A program made the translations under genes and the position numbers. The notes under the pieces were generated by a model. The model was given only the letters and a program-made list of their open reading frames with translations. It was not told the origin of the DNA and did no database searches. Shown one piece after another: positions 51,136 through 59,453 of a DNA stretch of 64,000 bases. The stretch spans positions 124,001 to 188,000 of the forward strand of contig MFFN01000003.1 of NCBI GenBank assembly GCA_001777915.1, read 5' to 3'. Numbering within the stretch: position 1 is the first letter of the stretch; every line of letters starts with the position of its first letter. The DNA comes from Candidatus Edwardsbacteria bacterium RifOxyA12_full_54_48 (GTDB lineage Bacteria > Edwardsbacteria > AC1 > EtOH8).

Positions 51136-51516
51136 TTATTTATAAACGATCTTCAGCGCTCCGCGGTCGAAGGCGGCATCCTCGAACTCGGTATTCATGT
51201 GAATGGCCTTCTTGGGACAGACCTCGGCGCACTGGGCGCAGTGGGAACAACGGTCCAGGTAGAAGGTCATGGAGAATCTCTTGGAAACCTTGCCGGCCTC
51301 ATCGGTGGTCTCGGATTCCTTGTGGATCTCCAGAGCCTCGGAGGGACAGTCCTTGACGCACATCTGGCAGCCGATGCACAGACTGGGGTCCATCACCGGA
51401 TGGCCCCGAAAGCCCTTGGGCACCCCGATCTTTTGGAAAGGATACTGGACGGTGGCCGGTTTTTTGAACAGGTGCTTTAGCACCTCTGGCAGCATCGCTC
51501 CTAATCTTAAACTCAT
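51136..51516 (-). CDS. Hydrogenase iron-sulfur subunit (NuoI/EchF-like)
   Basis: The 126 residues hold two [4Fe-4S] motifs, CIGCQMCVKDCP and CSHCAQCAEVCP, in the layout of NuoI and group 4 hydrogenase ferredoxin-like subunits. It carries electrons from a soluble donor (probably ferredoxin) to the hydrogenase core. ATG 51516 overlaps the stop of the NuoH-like gene; a longer upstream start lies inside that gene. Confidence 0.92.
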   Translation of the reverse strand: MSLRLGAMLPEVLKHLFKKPATVQYPFQKIGVPKGFRGHPVMDPSLCIGCQMCVKDCPSEALEIHKESETTDEAGKVSKRFSMTFYLDRCSHCAQCAEVCPKKAIHMNTEFEDAAFDRGALKIVYK

Positions 51517-52484
51517 TGCAGATACCCCTTCAAGAATATTACGATTACCAGCTGCAGCAGGGCCAGCGGGGCCAGCCATTTCCAGCTGAAGGAAATCATC
51601 TGGTCGATCCGGAGCCGGGCGGTCACCGCTCGCATGGCGGACAAGATGAAGACCACGATCAAGGTCTTGACAATGAACCAGATGAACCCGGGGATCAGCC
51701 CTCCCGGGAAGCCGCCCATGAACAGGGCGGCGATCATGCCTGCGCCCACCACCATCTGGATGTCGGCCAGCAGACGGAACATGGCCAGTTTGCGGCCGGA
51801 ATATTCGGTAAAGGCGCCGCCCACCACCTCGGTCTCGGCATGAGGGATGTCGAACGGCACCCTCTCCAGTTTGGCCTGCAAGGTGATCACCGCCACGGCG
51901 AAGGCGAAGATGTTGATCAGCAGATGCCAGGGATTGGCCTGATAGTAGGCGGCGATCTCAGCCATTCTCCAGCTGCCGGCCATCACCGCCGGGGACAGGA
52001 TGGCCAGGAACATCGGTACTTCGTAGGCGAACAACAAGGTCAGCACCCGGACCCCGCCGATGGCGGCGTACATGCTGGCCGAGGCCCAGCCGGCCAGAAA
52101 ATAGGCGAAGCTGGGAAGCGACAGCAGGTAGGCAATGACGATGATATCCCCCTGGAAAGAGGTGGCCGACTGGAAGGTAGGGCTGAAATGCCACACCGGC
52201 AGCAGCAGCCCGGCGGTCAGCACCGAGGTCAGGGCCAGTATGGGAACGGCATTGAACAGCTTTTTATCGGCCTCCTTGGGAACGATATCCTCCTTGGCCA
52301 TCAGCTTGACGAAGTCGGCGATGGGCTGCAGGATGCCGTGGCTCCCGGTATGCATGGGGCCCATCCGGTTCTGAAACTTGGCGTATAATTTCCGGTCCAC
52401 CCACTCCACGAAAGTGGAATATAAGAACAGGAACAGCAGGCCAGGATAGACCAGCAGATAGAGAAATATTTTCAATATATCCAT
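51513..52484 (-). CDS. Membrane subunit NuoH/EchB-like
   Basis: The 323 residues form the NuoH-type ion-channel anchor with eight helices; RKLYAKFQNRMGPMHTGSHGILQPIADFVKLMAKED, FLLAGWAS-like helix, and EVPMFLAIL and VPFDIPHAETEVVGGAFTEYSG are the family signatures. It links the peripheral arm to the antiporter-like subunits. It overlaps the NuoI-like gene by four bases. Confidence 0.94.
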   Translation of the reverse strand: MDILKIFLYLLVYPGLLFLFLYSTFVEWVDRKLYAKFQNRMGPMHTGSHGILQPIADFVKLMAKEDIVPKEADKKLFNAVPILALTSVLTAGLLLPVWHFSPTFQSATSFQGDIIVIAYLLSLPSFAYFLAGWASASMYAAIGGVRVLTLLFAYEVPMFLAILSPAVMAGSWRMAEIAAYYQANPWHLLINIFAFAVAVITLQAKLERVPFDIPHAETEVVGGAFTEYSGRKLAMFRLLADIQMVVGAGMIAALFMGGFPGGLIPGFIWFIVKTLIVVFILSAMRAVTARLRIDQMISFSWKWLAPLALLQLVIVIFLKGYLQ

Positions 52485-52499
52485 CTTTACCTCTTATTA

Positions 52500-53687
52500 T
52501 TATAGCTTGATTCCGCGTTTGCGGTAGAAATCTATCCCGTACTGGCGCAGGGTCTCCCAGTTCCAGACCTTCTGGTTGCCCTTGGGGTCGGTGATGATGG
52601 CCATCCGGTCGGTGCATGACAGGCAGGGATCGATGGCCGCCATCACGATGGGGATATCGGCCACATAGCCGCCCCGAAGCATGTACAGGGTGGCCGGCCA
52701 GTTGGCCAGGGTGGGGGCCCTGACCTTCACCCGATCCGGCTTGTCGGTGCCGTTGGAGCGGATATAGTGAATGCACTCGCCCCGCTGGGCCTCGGCCCGG
52801 CTGACCACCTCGCCCTCGGGAACCTTGCGGGGGGCCTTGACCCGAATATCTCCCGCCGGAAGGTTATTGAGGATGTATTCGCAGATATTGTAAGATTCCA
52901 TCAGTTCCTTGGCCCGAACCACCACCCTGGCCAGCACATCCCCGCCCTCGTCGGTGACGATATTGAAGGGAATATGCTCACCGAAACCGGCATAGGGATC
53001 ATCCTGGCGGACGTCGAAATCGACCCCGGAAGCCCGGGTGGTAGGTCCGGCGGCGTTAAGCTCCAGAGCCTTGGCCTTGGGCAATAGGCCTACCCCGGCG
53101 ATCCTGGCCACCAACGTCGGCTCGGTGGCGCCGATGTTCAGATAATACGGGGTCCGGGCCTTGAGGGCGGCGATGCCGTCCAGGACCTTCTTGATCTGCA
53201 TCTCGTCCAGGTCCCGGCGCACCCCGCCGAAGGTCTGCATGCCGTAGTTGACCCGGTTGCCCGAGATCATCTCCAGGATGTCCTCAACGATCTCGCGGTC
53301 CCGCCAGGTGTACATGAAGAAAGTGTCGAAGCCCACCTCGTGCCCGGCCACCCCCAGCCATAAAAGATGGGAATGGACCCGCTCCAGCTCGCCCATCAGA
53401 CAGCGGATGAACAGCCCCCGTTTGGGCGGCTCGATGCCCATCAATTTCTCCACCCCCTGGGCGAAGACGGTCATGTGGACGTTGGAGCAGATGCCGCAGA
53501 CCCTTTCCAGCAGGAAAAGGTCCTGGATATACGTCCGCTCTTCGCAGCCCTTCTCTATGCCCCGGTGGTTATAGCCCAAGCGGAGATCGGCATCGACCAC
53601 CGTCTCGCCATCCACCAGGAAGCGGAATGAAGTGGGCTCTTTTAAAGCCGGATGCTGCGGGCCTACTGGTAATATAAATGTGCTCAT
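52500..53687 (-). CDS. Group 4 [NiFe] hydrogenase large subunit (NuoD-related)
   Basis: The 395 residues align with NuoD over the full length (LRLGYNHRGIEKG, GRFEA-equivalent segment MQTFGGVRRDL) but carry the two hydrogenase CxxC motifs: ERVCGICSNVH (Cys64, Cys67) and DPCLSCTDR (Cys355, Cys358). Nickel and iron would sit there. After Arg361 there are 34 further residues, like the tail removed by HycI-type proteases. It overlaps the NuoC-like gene by four bases. Hence this is a hydrogenase and not a quinone-reducing complex I. Confidence 0.93.
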   Translation of the reverse strand: MSTFILPVGPQHPALKEPTSFRFLVDGETVVDADLRLGYNHRGIEKGCEERTYIQDLFLLERVCGICSNVHMTVFAQGVEKLMGIEPPKRGLFIRCLMGELERVHSHLLWLGVAGHEVGFDTFFMYTWRDREIVEDILEMISGNRVNYGMQTFGGVRRDLDEMQIKKVLDGIAALKARTPYYLNIGATEPTLVARIAGVGLLPKAKALELNAAGPTTRASGVDFDVRQDDPYAGFGEHIPFNIVTDEGGDVLARVVVRAKELMESYNICEYILNNLPAGDIRVKAPRKVPEGEVVSRAEAQRGECIHYIRSNGTDKPDRVKVRAPTLANWPATLYMLRGGYVADIPIVMAAIDPCLSCTDRMAIITDPKGNQKVWNWETLRQYGIDFYRKRGIKL

Positions 53688-54145
53688 TCTATGACTCCCT
53701 TCTCCCGGTTATAGTGCCAATCCTTACGCAAGGGGTAGATGCCCTGGGGCCAGTCATCGGGCAGGACCAGCGGGCGCATATCGGGATGGCCTTCAAAATT
53801 TATGCCCACCAGATCGTGGACCTCCCTTTCATAGAAAATCGCCCCGGGATAGACCGCTATGGTTGTGGGCAGCACCGGATTATTTCGATCGGTTTGGAGG
53901 CGAAGCATCAGGGCCATGCCGTTCTGGGCGAAGTGATACAGGGCCTCCAGCTTGTCCCCGGTGTCCCGGCCGGTGATGGTGGACAGATGGTAGAACCCGG
54001 CCTTCTCCTTTAGCACCCGGCAGGCCTCCACGGCATCGGCCCGGTCCACCCATAAGGTCATCCGGCGGGGGAAGGGATTGATCAGCTCTTTGATCTTGCC
54101 CTTCAGGTTTTCCTCCAGGATCTTTTTTATTTCCTCAAAGGTCAT
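53684..54145 (-). CDS. NuoC-like 30-kDa subunit
   Basis: A 153-residue protein matching the NuoC (30-kDa) family: RMTLWVDRADAVEACRVLKE, STITGRDTGDKLEALYHFA and the signature FYEREVHDLVGINFEGHPDMRPLVLPDDW. In many group 4 hydrogenases this domain is fused to the large subunit; here it is separate. The leader has AGGAG, preceded by five TATTCTG repeats (54158-54192). Confidence 0.92.
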   Translation of the reverse strand: MTFEEIKKILEENLKGKIKELINPFPRRMTLWVDRADAVEACRVLKEKAGFYHLSTITGRDTGDKLEALYHFAQNGMALMLRLQTDRNNPVLPTTIAVYPGAIFYEREVHDLVGINFEGHPDMRPLVLPDDWPQGIYPLRKDWHYNREKGVIE

Positions 54146-54157
54146 TTTTATCTCCTG

Positions 54158-54192
54158 TATTCTGTATTCTGTATTCTGTATTCTGTATTCTG
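54158..54192. repeat. Five tandem TATTCTG heptamers
   Basis: The unit occurs five times exactly in the 54-base gap between the NuoB- and NuoC-like genes, just before the NuoC ribosome-binding site on the minus strand. Confidence 0.92.
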
Positions 54193-54199
54193 GGAAACG

Positions 54200-54631
54200 T
54201 CAGCCGTTCTTCAAAGCGCCCAGCAGCTTGGCCACCCCGTCGATGATGGCATCGGGCTTGGCCGCGCAGCCGGGGATATAGGCATTGACCGGGATCACCT
54301 GGTCGACCCCCTCCAGCACGCTGTAACAACCCCGGAAAACGTTTCCGGAGCAGGCGCAGGCGCCCACCGCCACCACAAACTTGGGCTCGGCCATCTGCTC
54401 GTAGATCCTCTTCAAGCGGGCGGCCTGCTGCCTGGTCACCGCTCCGGTGCATACCAGCACGTCGGCGTGGCGGGGGGTGGATTTAAGCAGCGCCCCGAAG
54501 CGCTCCAGATCGAACCGGGGCATCAGGGCGGCCAGGGTTTCGATGTCGCATCCGTTGCAGGCTCCGCTGTTGAAATGGAGCAGCCAGGGAGATGACACCC
54601 GGGACCATTTGACCAGTTTTTCTAAAGCCAT
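54200..54631 (-). CDS. Hydrogenase small subunit (NuoB-like)
   Basis: A 143-residue iron-sulfur subunit. The first pair is CNGCD (Cys25, Cys28), as in hydrogenases and unlike the adjacent Cys pair of complex I NuoB; then GACACSG and PGCAAKP supply the rest of the proximal [4Fe-4S] site. It carries electrons to the [NiFe] site. An inverted repeat (54668-54726) lies between it and the NuoA-like gene. Confidence 0.93.
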   Translation of the reverse strand: MALEKLVKWSRVSSPWLLHFNSGACNGCDIETLAALMPRFDLERFGALLKSTPRHADVLVCTGAVTRQQAARLKRIYEQMAEPKFVVAVGACACSGNVFRGCYSVLEGVDQVIPVNAYIPGCAAKPDAIIDGVAKLLGALKNG

Positions 54632-54667
54632 AATTGTATCCTTAATATTGTAATATTACTTATTCTC

Positions 54668-54726
54668 AACCGCCAAGGCGCTAAGACACAATCACAATTA
54701 TTTGGCGTCTTGGAGTCTTGGTGGTT
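54668..54726. repeat. Inverted repeat (AACCGCCAAG family)
   Basis: AACCGCCAAGGCGCTAAGAC faces GTCTTGGAGTCTTGGTGGTT across an AT-rich centre, in the gap between the NuoA- and NuoB-like genes. It is related to 10445-10535. Confidence 0.75.
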
Positions 54727-54730
54727 CGGT

Positions 54731-55075
54731 TCACTTCAGGATCAGGGCGATGATGGAGAACCAGATCATCAGCAGATAGAAGATGCCCAGGATGGCGAAG
54801 GCCAGCGACCCGCCGGGGATGGTGGCGATCACCAGGGCCGCCACGTGCATCATGGTGAAGAACAAGGCGGCATGGAAGAACTGGCGGTAGCCCACCTGAA
54901 GCTTTTTCCCCAGGAAATCCTCTCCGCAGGCATACTGGCAGAGCTTGGCGCCCTCGTCCTTCAGTTTGGGGGCCATCACGTCTCCCAGCTTGTAGATCAG
55001 GTAGGAGACCAAAGCGAAGAGGCCGAACCCGATGAACGGGGTGATCAGTATATTCCACTGGCTGAAAATTGACAT
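54731..55075 (-). CDS. NuoA-like membrane subunit
   Basis: The 114 residues contain three helices and the NuoA motif KLCQYACGEDF (the loop Cys) between helix 1 and 2. NuoA belongs to complex I and its closest relatives; most group 4 hydrogenases lack it. Its presence in a cluster with a true [NiFe] large subunit is the unusual point of this locus. Confidence 0.88.
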   Translation of the reverse strand: MSIFSQWNILITPFIGFGLFALVSYLIYKLGDVMAPKLKDEGAKLCQYACGEDFLGKKLQVGYRQFFHAALFFTMMHVAALVIATIPGGSLAFAILGIFYLLMIWFSIIALILK

Positions 55076-55171
55076 GTTGATATCCTCGTTTATTTTTGCT
55101 TTAATATCTTCCCCACGAAAAACACGAAATTTTATTATTAGTTTATTTCGCGTGTTCAGCGGGTAAGGTTC

Positions 55172-55471
55172 CTACCCCTTCAGCCTGGTCAGGCTGCGGA
55201 CGTCCAGATTCCCGGTGTTCTTATAGGCGTTGATCACCAGGGCCAGGGCCACCGCCACGATGGAGACCTCGATCACGATGAAGGTGATCACCAGGCTCTG
55301 GGAGAAGAAGGTCTCCCCCCGGGCATACCCGGCGGTGATGAAGGACAGCACCGCCGACTTGGCCATGATCTCCAGGCCGATCAGCAGTTTGATCATGTTG
55401 CGGCTGGTCAGCAGGCAGTACAGCCCGATGAAGAACAGCAGGCCGACGAATATCAGATTGATCATTACCAT
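55172..55471 (-). CDS. NuoK/MrpC-like membrane subunit
   Basis: A 99-residue protein with three helices and GLYCLLTSRNMIKLLIGLEIMAKSAVLSFI with the Glu of helix 2 and ITFIVIEVSIVAVALALVI with the Glu of helix 3, as in NuoK. It forms part of the ion path next to NuoJ. It overlaps the NuoJ-like gene by seven bases. Confidence 0.9.
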   Translation of the reverse strand: MVMINLIFVGLLFFIGLYCLLTSRNMIKLLIGLEIMAKSAVLSFITAGYARGETFFSQSLVITFIVIEVSIVAVALALVINAYKNTGNLDVRSLTRLKG

Positions 55472-55998
55472 AGTTTGTGCCCTCCATCCTTGGCTTTTTC
55501 GGCCTCTATCTTATCCTGGGCGGTCAGCGGTTTCTCCCGGAACAGGGCCAGCACCCCGAACACTCCTCCGAAGATCACCGCGATCTGCCCGATCAGGTCC
55601 ATGGAGCGGATGCCCCACAGGGTGGCCCCGAAGCTTTTCTCGGCATTGCCGTATCCGGCCGGAATATTGGAGAACAGCCCCTTCATCACCAGCAGGTCGA
55701 TGAGGCCGAACAGCACCAGAAACAGCGGGAACAGGTACATCGGCCAGCGTGATTCCTTCACCGCTTCCTCCGTCTTGGTCAGGGCGATGGTGGAGACGAA
55801 CAGCACCGTGATCAGCCCGGCCACCACCGACAGTTCGAACACCGCGGCATAGGGCGAATCCATCCGGTACAGCACCACCGCCAGCACGGCGCTCATGAAG
55901 GCCAGGCTCAGGGCCGCCCGCAGCAGGTCCTTGAAGAACACCGCCATGCAGGCCAGACCGGCCAGCATTATCAGCAGTATAAGATTTATGACATCCAT
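55465..55998 (-). CDS. NuoJ-like membrane subunit
   Basis: A 177-residue membrane protein with five helices, resembling NuoJ: FFKDLLRAALSLAFMSAVLAVVLYRMDSPYAAVFELSVVAGLITVLFVSTIA. The Glu in AAVFELSV and the alternating helices fit the ion-path role. The last 35 residues are a charged tail of unknown role. Confidence 0.85.
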   Translation of the reverse strand: MDVINLILLIMLAGLACMAVFFKDLLRAALSLAFMSAVLAVVLYRMDSPYAAVFELSVVAGLITVLFVSTIALTKTEEAVKESRWPMYLFPLFLVLFGLIDLLVMKGLFSNIPAGYGNAEKSFGATLWGIRSMDLIGQIAVIFGGVFGVLALFREKPLTAQDKIEAEKAKDGGHKLW

Positions 55999-56051
55999 TT
56001 TGACTCCAATGTGTATATTTGAAGTTTACAATCGTCTATCAGTAACCCGAA

Positions 56052-57533
56052 CTATTGCCCGAACATTGAAAACCCGTTGGCCCCGATGGAATTGCTCAGG
56101 GCGATCATGCCCGGCTGGATCAGCTTGGCGGTGACCCAGGGGTAGAACAGGCCCACCAGCAGGCACAGGGCCGCCAGGCAGAAGGTGGCCAGGGCCATGT
56201 AGAAAGGCACTTCCTTGACCTTCTCCAAACCGGCCGCCAGCTTGCCGAAGAAGGCCTTCCGCTGCATCAGCAGGAAGTACCACAGGGTCAGGATGCTGGT
56301 GGCTATGGCGATGGCGGCCACCCCGACATGATTGGCCTCCACCAGGGCCACGATGATCAGCAGCTTGCTCCAGAAACCGTTGAAGGGCGGGATCCCGGCG
56401 ATGGAGAAGGTCCCGATGGTGGTGGTCAGGCTGGTGATGGGCATTTTATGGCCCACCCCGCCCAGCTTGGAGAGGTCCCTGGTGCCGGTGGCGTATTCGG
56501 TGGCCCCGGCGTCGAGGAACAGCAGGCTCTTGAAGGTGGCGTGGTTGAACAGGTGGAACAGGGCCCCCATGATCCCCAGCGGGGTTCCCAGCCCCAGGCC
56601 CACCACGATGTAGCCGATCTGGCTGATGGACGAATAGGCCAGCATCCGCTTGAAATCGTTCTGGCCCAGGGCGATCAGTGCGCCGATGACCATCGAGGCC
56701 ACCCCCAGCCAGATCATGGCCTGGGAGACCGAGGCCGGCAGGCCGAAGATGTCGTACACCACCCGGGTCAGGGCGTAGATGCCGGAGACCTTGATCAGCA
56801 CCCCGGACAGCATGGCCGAGATGGGCGCCGGGGCCGAGGGATGGGCATCCGGCAGCCAGGCATGGAACGGCACCATGGCCGCCTTCAGGCCGAAGCCCAT
56901 CAGGAACAGGGCCAGGCACAGGCCGATCAGCTTTAGGCTCATGCCGGTTCCCACCATCAGGCCCAGTTCCTTGAAGTTCATGGTGCCGGTCATCAGGTAG
57001 ATGAAGGACATGGCCAGCAGGATGCCGGTGGTGGCGACTACCGACAGCATCAGGTACTTGAAGGCCGCCTCCACCTCGTCGTGCTTCTGGCCGAAGGCCA
57101 CCAAAGCGTACGAGGCCACCGCCGCCACCTCCAGGAAGACGTACATGTTGAACAGATCGACGGTCAGCACCAGCCCGTTCATCCCGGCCACCATCAGCAG
57201 GAACAGGGCGTAGTACGATCCCTTGGCCCCGTAATGTTCCATGTAATTGATGGAATAGATGCAGGCGAACAGCGAGATCAGGCTGATGGTCAAAAGCAGC
57301 AGCAGCGAGAAGCCGTCCAGCATCAGGCCGGCCTTGAGGGGCAGGCCGATGGCCGCGGCATCCCACAGGATGCGGTGCCCGGCCGATATCAGGCGAATCT
57401 GGGACAGGCTCAGGGCCAGCAGGGCCGCCATGGTGAGCGTGCCCAGGATGTCGGGCAGTCCTTTCCACAGCCTGGAGACCAGCGGCATCAGGGCTGCCAT
57501 GGCCAGGGGTATGACTATGAATAAAAGCAACAT
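56052..57533 (-). CDS. NuoN-like antiporter subunit
   Basis: A 493-residue protein with about 14 helices of the NuoL/M/N-Mrp family. Key residues: Glu in YVFLEVAAVASYAL (TM5), Lys in GFGLKAAMVPFHAWLPDAHPSAP (TM7), and Lys in SGVLIKVSGIYAL (TM8). It moves protons or sodium in step with the electron transfer. Confidence 0.93.
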   Translation of the reverse strand: MLLLFIVIPLAMAALMPLVSRLWKGLPDILGTLTMAALLALSLSQIRLISAGHRILWDAAAIGLPLKAGLMLDGFSLLLLLTISLISLFACIYSINYMEHYGAKGSYYALFLLMVAGMNGLVLTVDLFNMYVFLEVAAVASYALVAFGQKHDEVEAAFKYLMLSVVATTGILLAMSFIYLMTGTMNFKELGLMVGTGMSLKLIGLCLALFLMGFGLKAAMVPFHAWLPDAHPSAPAPISAMLSGVLIKVSGIYALTRVVYDIFGLPASVSQAMIWLGVASMVIGALIALGQNDFKRMLAYSSISQIGYIVVGLGLGTPLGIMGALFHLFNHATFKSLLFLDAGATEYATGTRDLSKLGGVGHKMPITSLTTTIGTFSIAGIPPFNGFWSKLLIIVALVEANHVGVAAIAIATSILTLWYFLLMQRKAFFGKLAAGLEKVKEVPFYMALATFCLAALCLLVGLFYPWVTAKLIQPGMIALSNSIGANGFSMFGQ

Positions 57534-57572
57534 GTTTACAAGCTCCGCTATATTATATCAGTTGACGTATTT

Positions 57573-59453
57573 TTACTTGACCAGGACCGCCAGGTACAGC
57601 ACCAGCAGGGCGAATCCGCCCACCACCCAGGCCAGATAATTGGCATACAGCCCGTTGTGGTATTCCTTGAGCACCCCGGTGGCCACCCCGCCGACGAATA
57701 CGATCAGCCTCTCGTAGACGGCGTCGATCCCGCGGTCCACCACCTTGAACACCGTCCAGGCGGCGCCTTTGAGCAGGCCGTTCACGAACCACTCGTAGAT
57801 GTCGAACACCCGGGCCTCGGCCCAGTCATACAATGTATGCATCACCGGCAGGTTGTGAATGGGCTCGGAAGCCAGGTAGGCCTGGCCCTGGCCCTTCTTG
57901 ACGCCGTATTTATGAAGCAGGAAGGCTATCACCAGGCAGGCCATGGAGACCCACACGATCCAGTTGAGGTGGAATGTCCAGAACTCCATATGCCCGGCGT
58001 GGCCCTCCAGGATGGCCCTTCCCTCCAGCACCGGCTGGATCAGGTATTTTAACGGCAGCTTGCTGTAGACCCCGAACAGGATGCAGCCCAGGGCGATCAC
58101 CAGCATGGGAACGGTCATGGCTAGTCCGGGATCCTTGGGAGCCTTGTTGGGCATCTCGGGACTCTGCTGTCCGAAATAGGTGGCATGGCCCAGCTTTAAG
58201 AACGAAGCAAAGGTGAAGATGGCCCCGATCCAGGCGGCGATGGGAAATATCATGATGCCGGTCTCCACCGCCCCGTGGAACACCAGCTCCTTGGAGACGA
58301 ACCCGTTGAAGGGCGGCACGCCGGAGATGGCGAAGGCCGCCACCCAGAAGGCCACCCCGGTGATGGGCATCAATTTGAAAAGCCCGCCCAGTTTTTTCAG
58401 CTCGGTGGTGCCGGCCTGCTTCTCCACCGCCCCGCCGGTCAGGAACAGGGTGCACTTGTACATGGCGTGGTTGAGCATGTGGAACAGCCCGCCCACGATC
58501 CCGGCCGGCACCCCGGTGCCGATGCCCAGGATCATATAGCCCACCTGGCTGATGGCGTGGAACGACAGCAGTTTCTTGTAATCCTTCTGGACCAGGGCCA
58601 TCATCACCGCCAGAACGATGGTGACGGCGCCGATGGTCATCAAAAAGATGGACATGGTGCTGTTCATGTGGATGGTGAACATCTCAAGGCTGATCCGGCC
58701 CAGCATGTAGATGCCCAGCAGTTTCTCCAGGGCCGCCGGCAGGTAGGCCATGAACGGCAACGGGGCGTCGATGGCGGCATCCGGGATCCAGGTGTGGAAC
58801 GGCATGGCGCCGGCCTTGGCCATGGCCCCCAGGCCCATCAGCACGAAGGCGGCCGCCCCCAGGCCCATCGGCTCCAGGTGGATCTCGGACATGGTCAGGG
58901 TGCCGGACAGCTGCCAGGCGAAGATGATGCCCAGGATCATGGCGAAATCGGCGATGCCGGAGATCACCAAAGCCTTGGTGGCGGTCTTGAAGGCCTCCTT
59001 GTTGCCCACCGAGATCATGCCGTACAGGGTGGCCAGCAGCGACTCCCAGAAGAACAACATCACCACGAAGTTGTTGGCCAGGATGGCCCCGTTGGCCAGT
59101 CCGGCGGTCAGCAGAAAGTAGGCGAAATATTCCTTGGAGCGGTTCTTCCCCTCCATGAAGGAGGCGGTGTACAGGGCCAGCAGGATCTCGAAGCCGGCCG
59201 CCGCCAAAAGGATGAAGCGCGGGAAATGGTAGGCCCACAGATCGAAGTTTATCCCAAAGCTGGTCCAGGGCACGAATAATCTTAAACCTTCTCCCCCGGC
59301 CTTGAAGATGACCGCCGCGTAATACATGGTGATGGCGGTGGCGATCAGGGCCAGGATCTCCTTGCCCCATTTGACGGACTTGGGCAGGATGAAGGTCAGC
59401 ACCCCGGCGATGATGGGGACCAGGATCGGTATCAGCAGAATGTTCGGATTCAT
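57573..59453 (-). CDS. NuoL-like antiporter subunit with C-terminal extension
   Basis: The 626 residues include the antiporter core (Glu in VMLFFWESLLATLYGM, Lys in GAMAKAGAMPFHTWIPDAAIDAP, Lys in LPAALEKLLGIYML) and about 120 extra residues at the end with amphipathic and hydrophobic helices, which could serve as the lateral helix of complex I NuoL. It overlaps the next upstream gene by four bases. Confidence 0.92.
   Translation of the reverse strand: MNPNILLIPILVPIIAGVLTFILPKSVKWGKEILALIATAITMYYAAVIFKAGGEGLRLFVPWTSFGINFDLWAYHFPRFILLAAAGFEILLALYTASFMEGKNRSKEYFAYFLLTAGLANGAILANNFVVMLFFWESLLATLYGMISVGNKEAFKTATKALVISGIADFAMILGIIFAWQLSGTLTMSEIHLEPMGLGAAAFVLMGLGAMAKAGAMPFHTWIPDAAIDAPLPFMAYLPAALEKLLGIYMLGRISLEMFTIHMNSTMSIFLMTIGAVTIVLAVMMALVQKDYKKLLSFHAISQVGYMILGIGTGVPAGIVGGLFHMLNHAMYKCTLFLTGGAVEKQAGTTELKKLGGLFKLMPITGVAFWVAAFAISGVPPFNGFVSKELVFHGAVETGIMIFPIAAWIGAIFTFASFLKLGHATYFGQQSPEMPNKAPKDPGLAMTVPMLVIALGCILFGVYSKLPLKYLIQPVLEGRAILEGHAGHMEFWTFHLNWIVWVSMACLVIAFLLHKYGVKKGQGQAYLASEPIHNLPVMHTLYDWAEARVFDIYEWFVNGLLKGAAWTVFKVVDRGIDAVYERLIVFVGGVATGVLKEYHNGLYANYLAWVVGGFALLVLYLAVLVK

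Noticed and set aside
54158-54192. CRISPR or integration site
   Set aside because: It is a simple heptamer tandem repeat without spacers.
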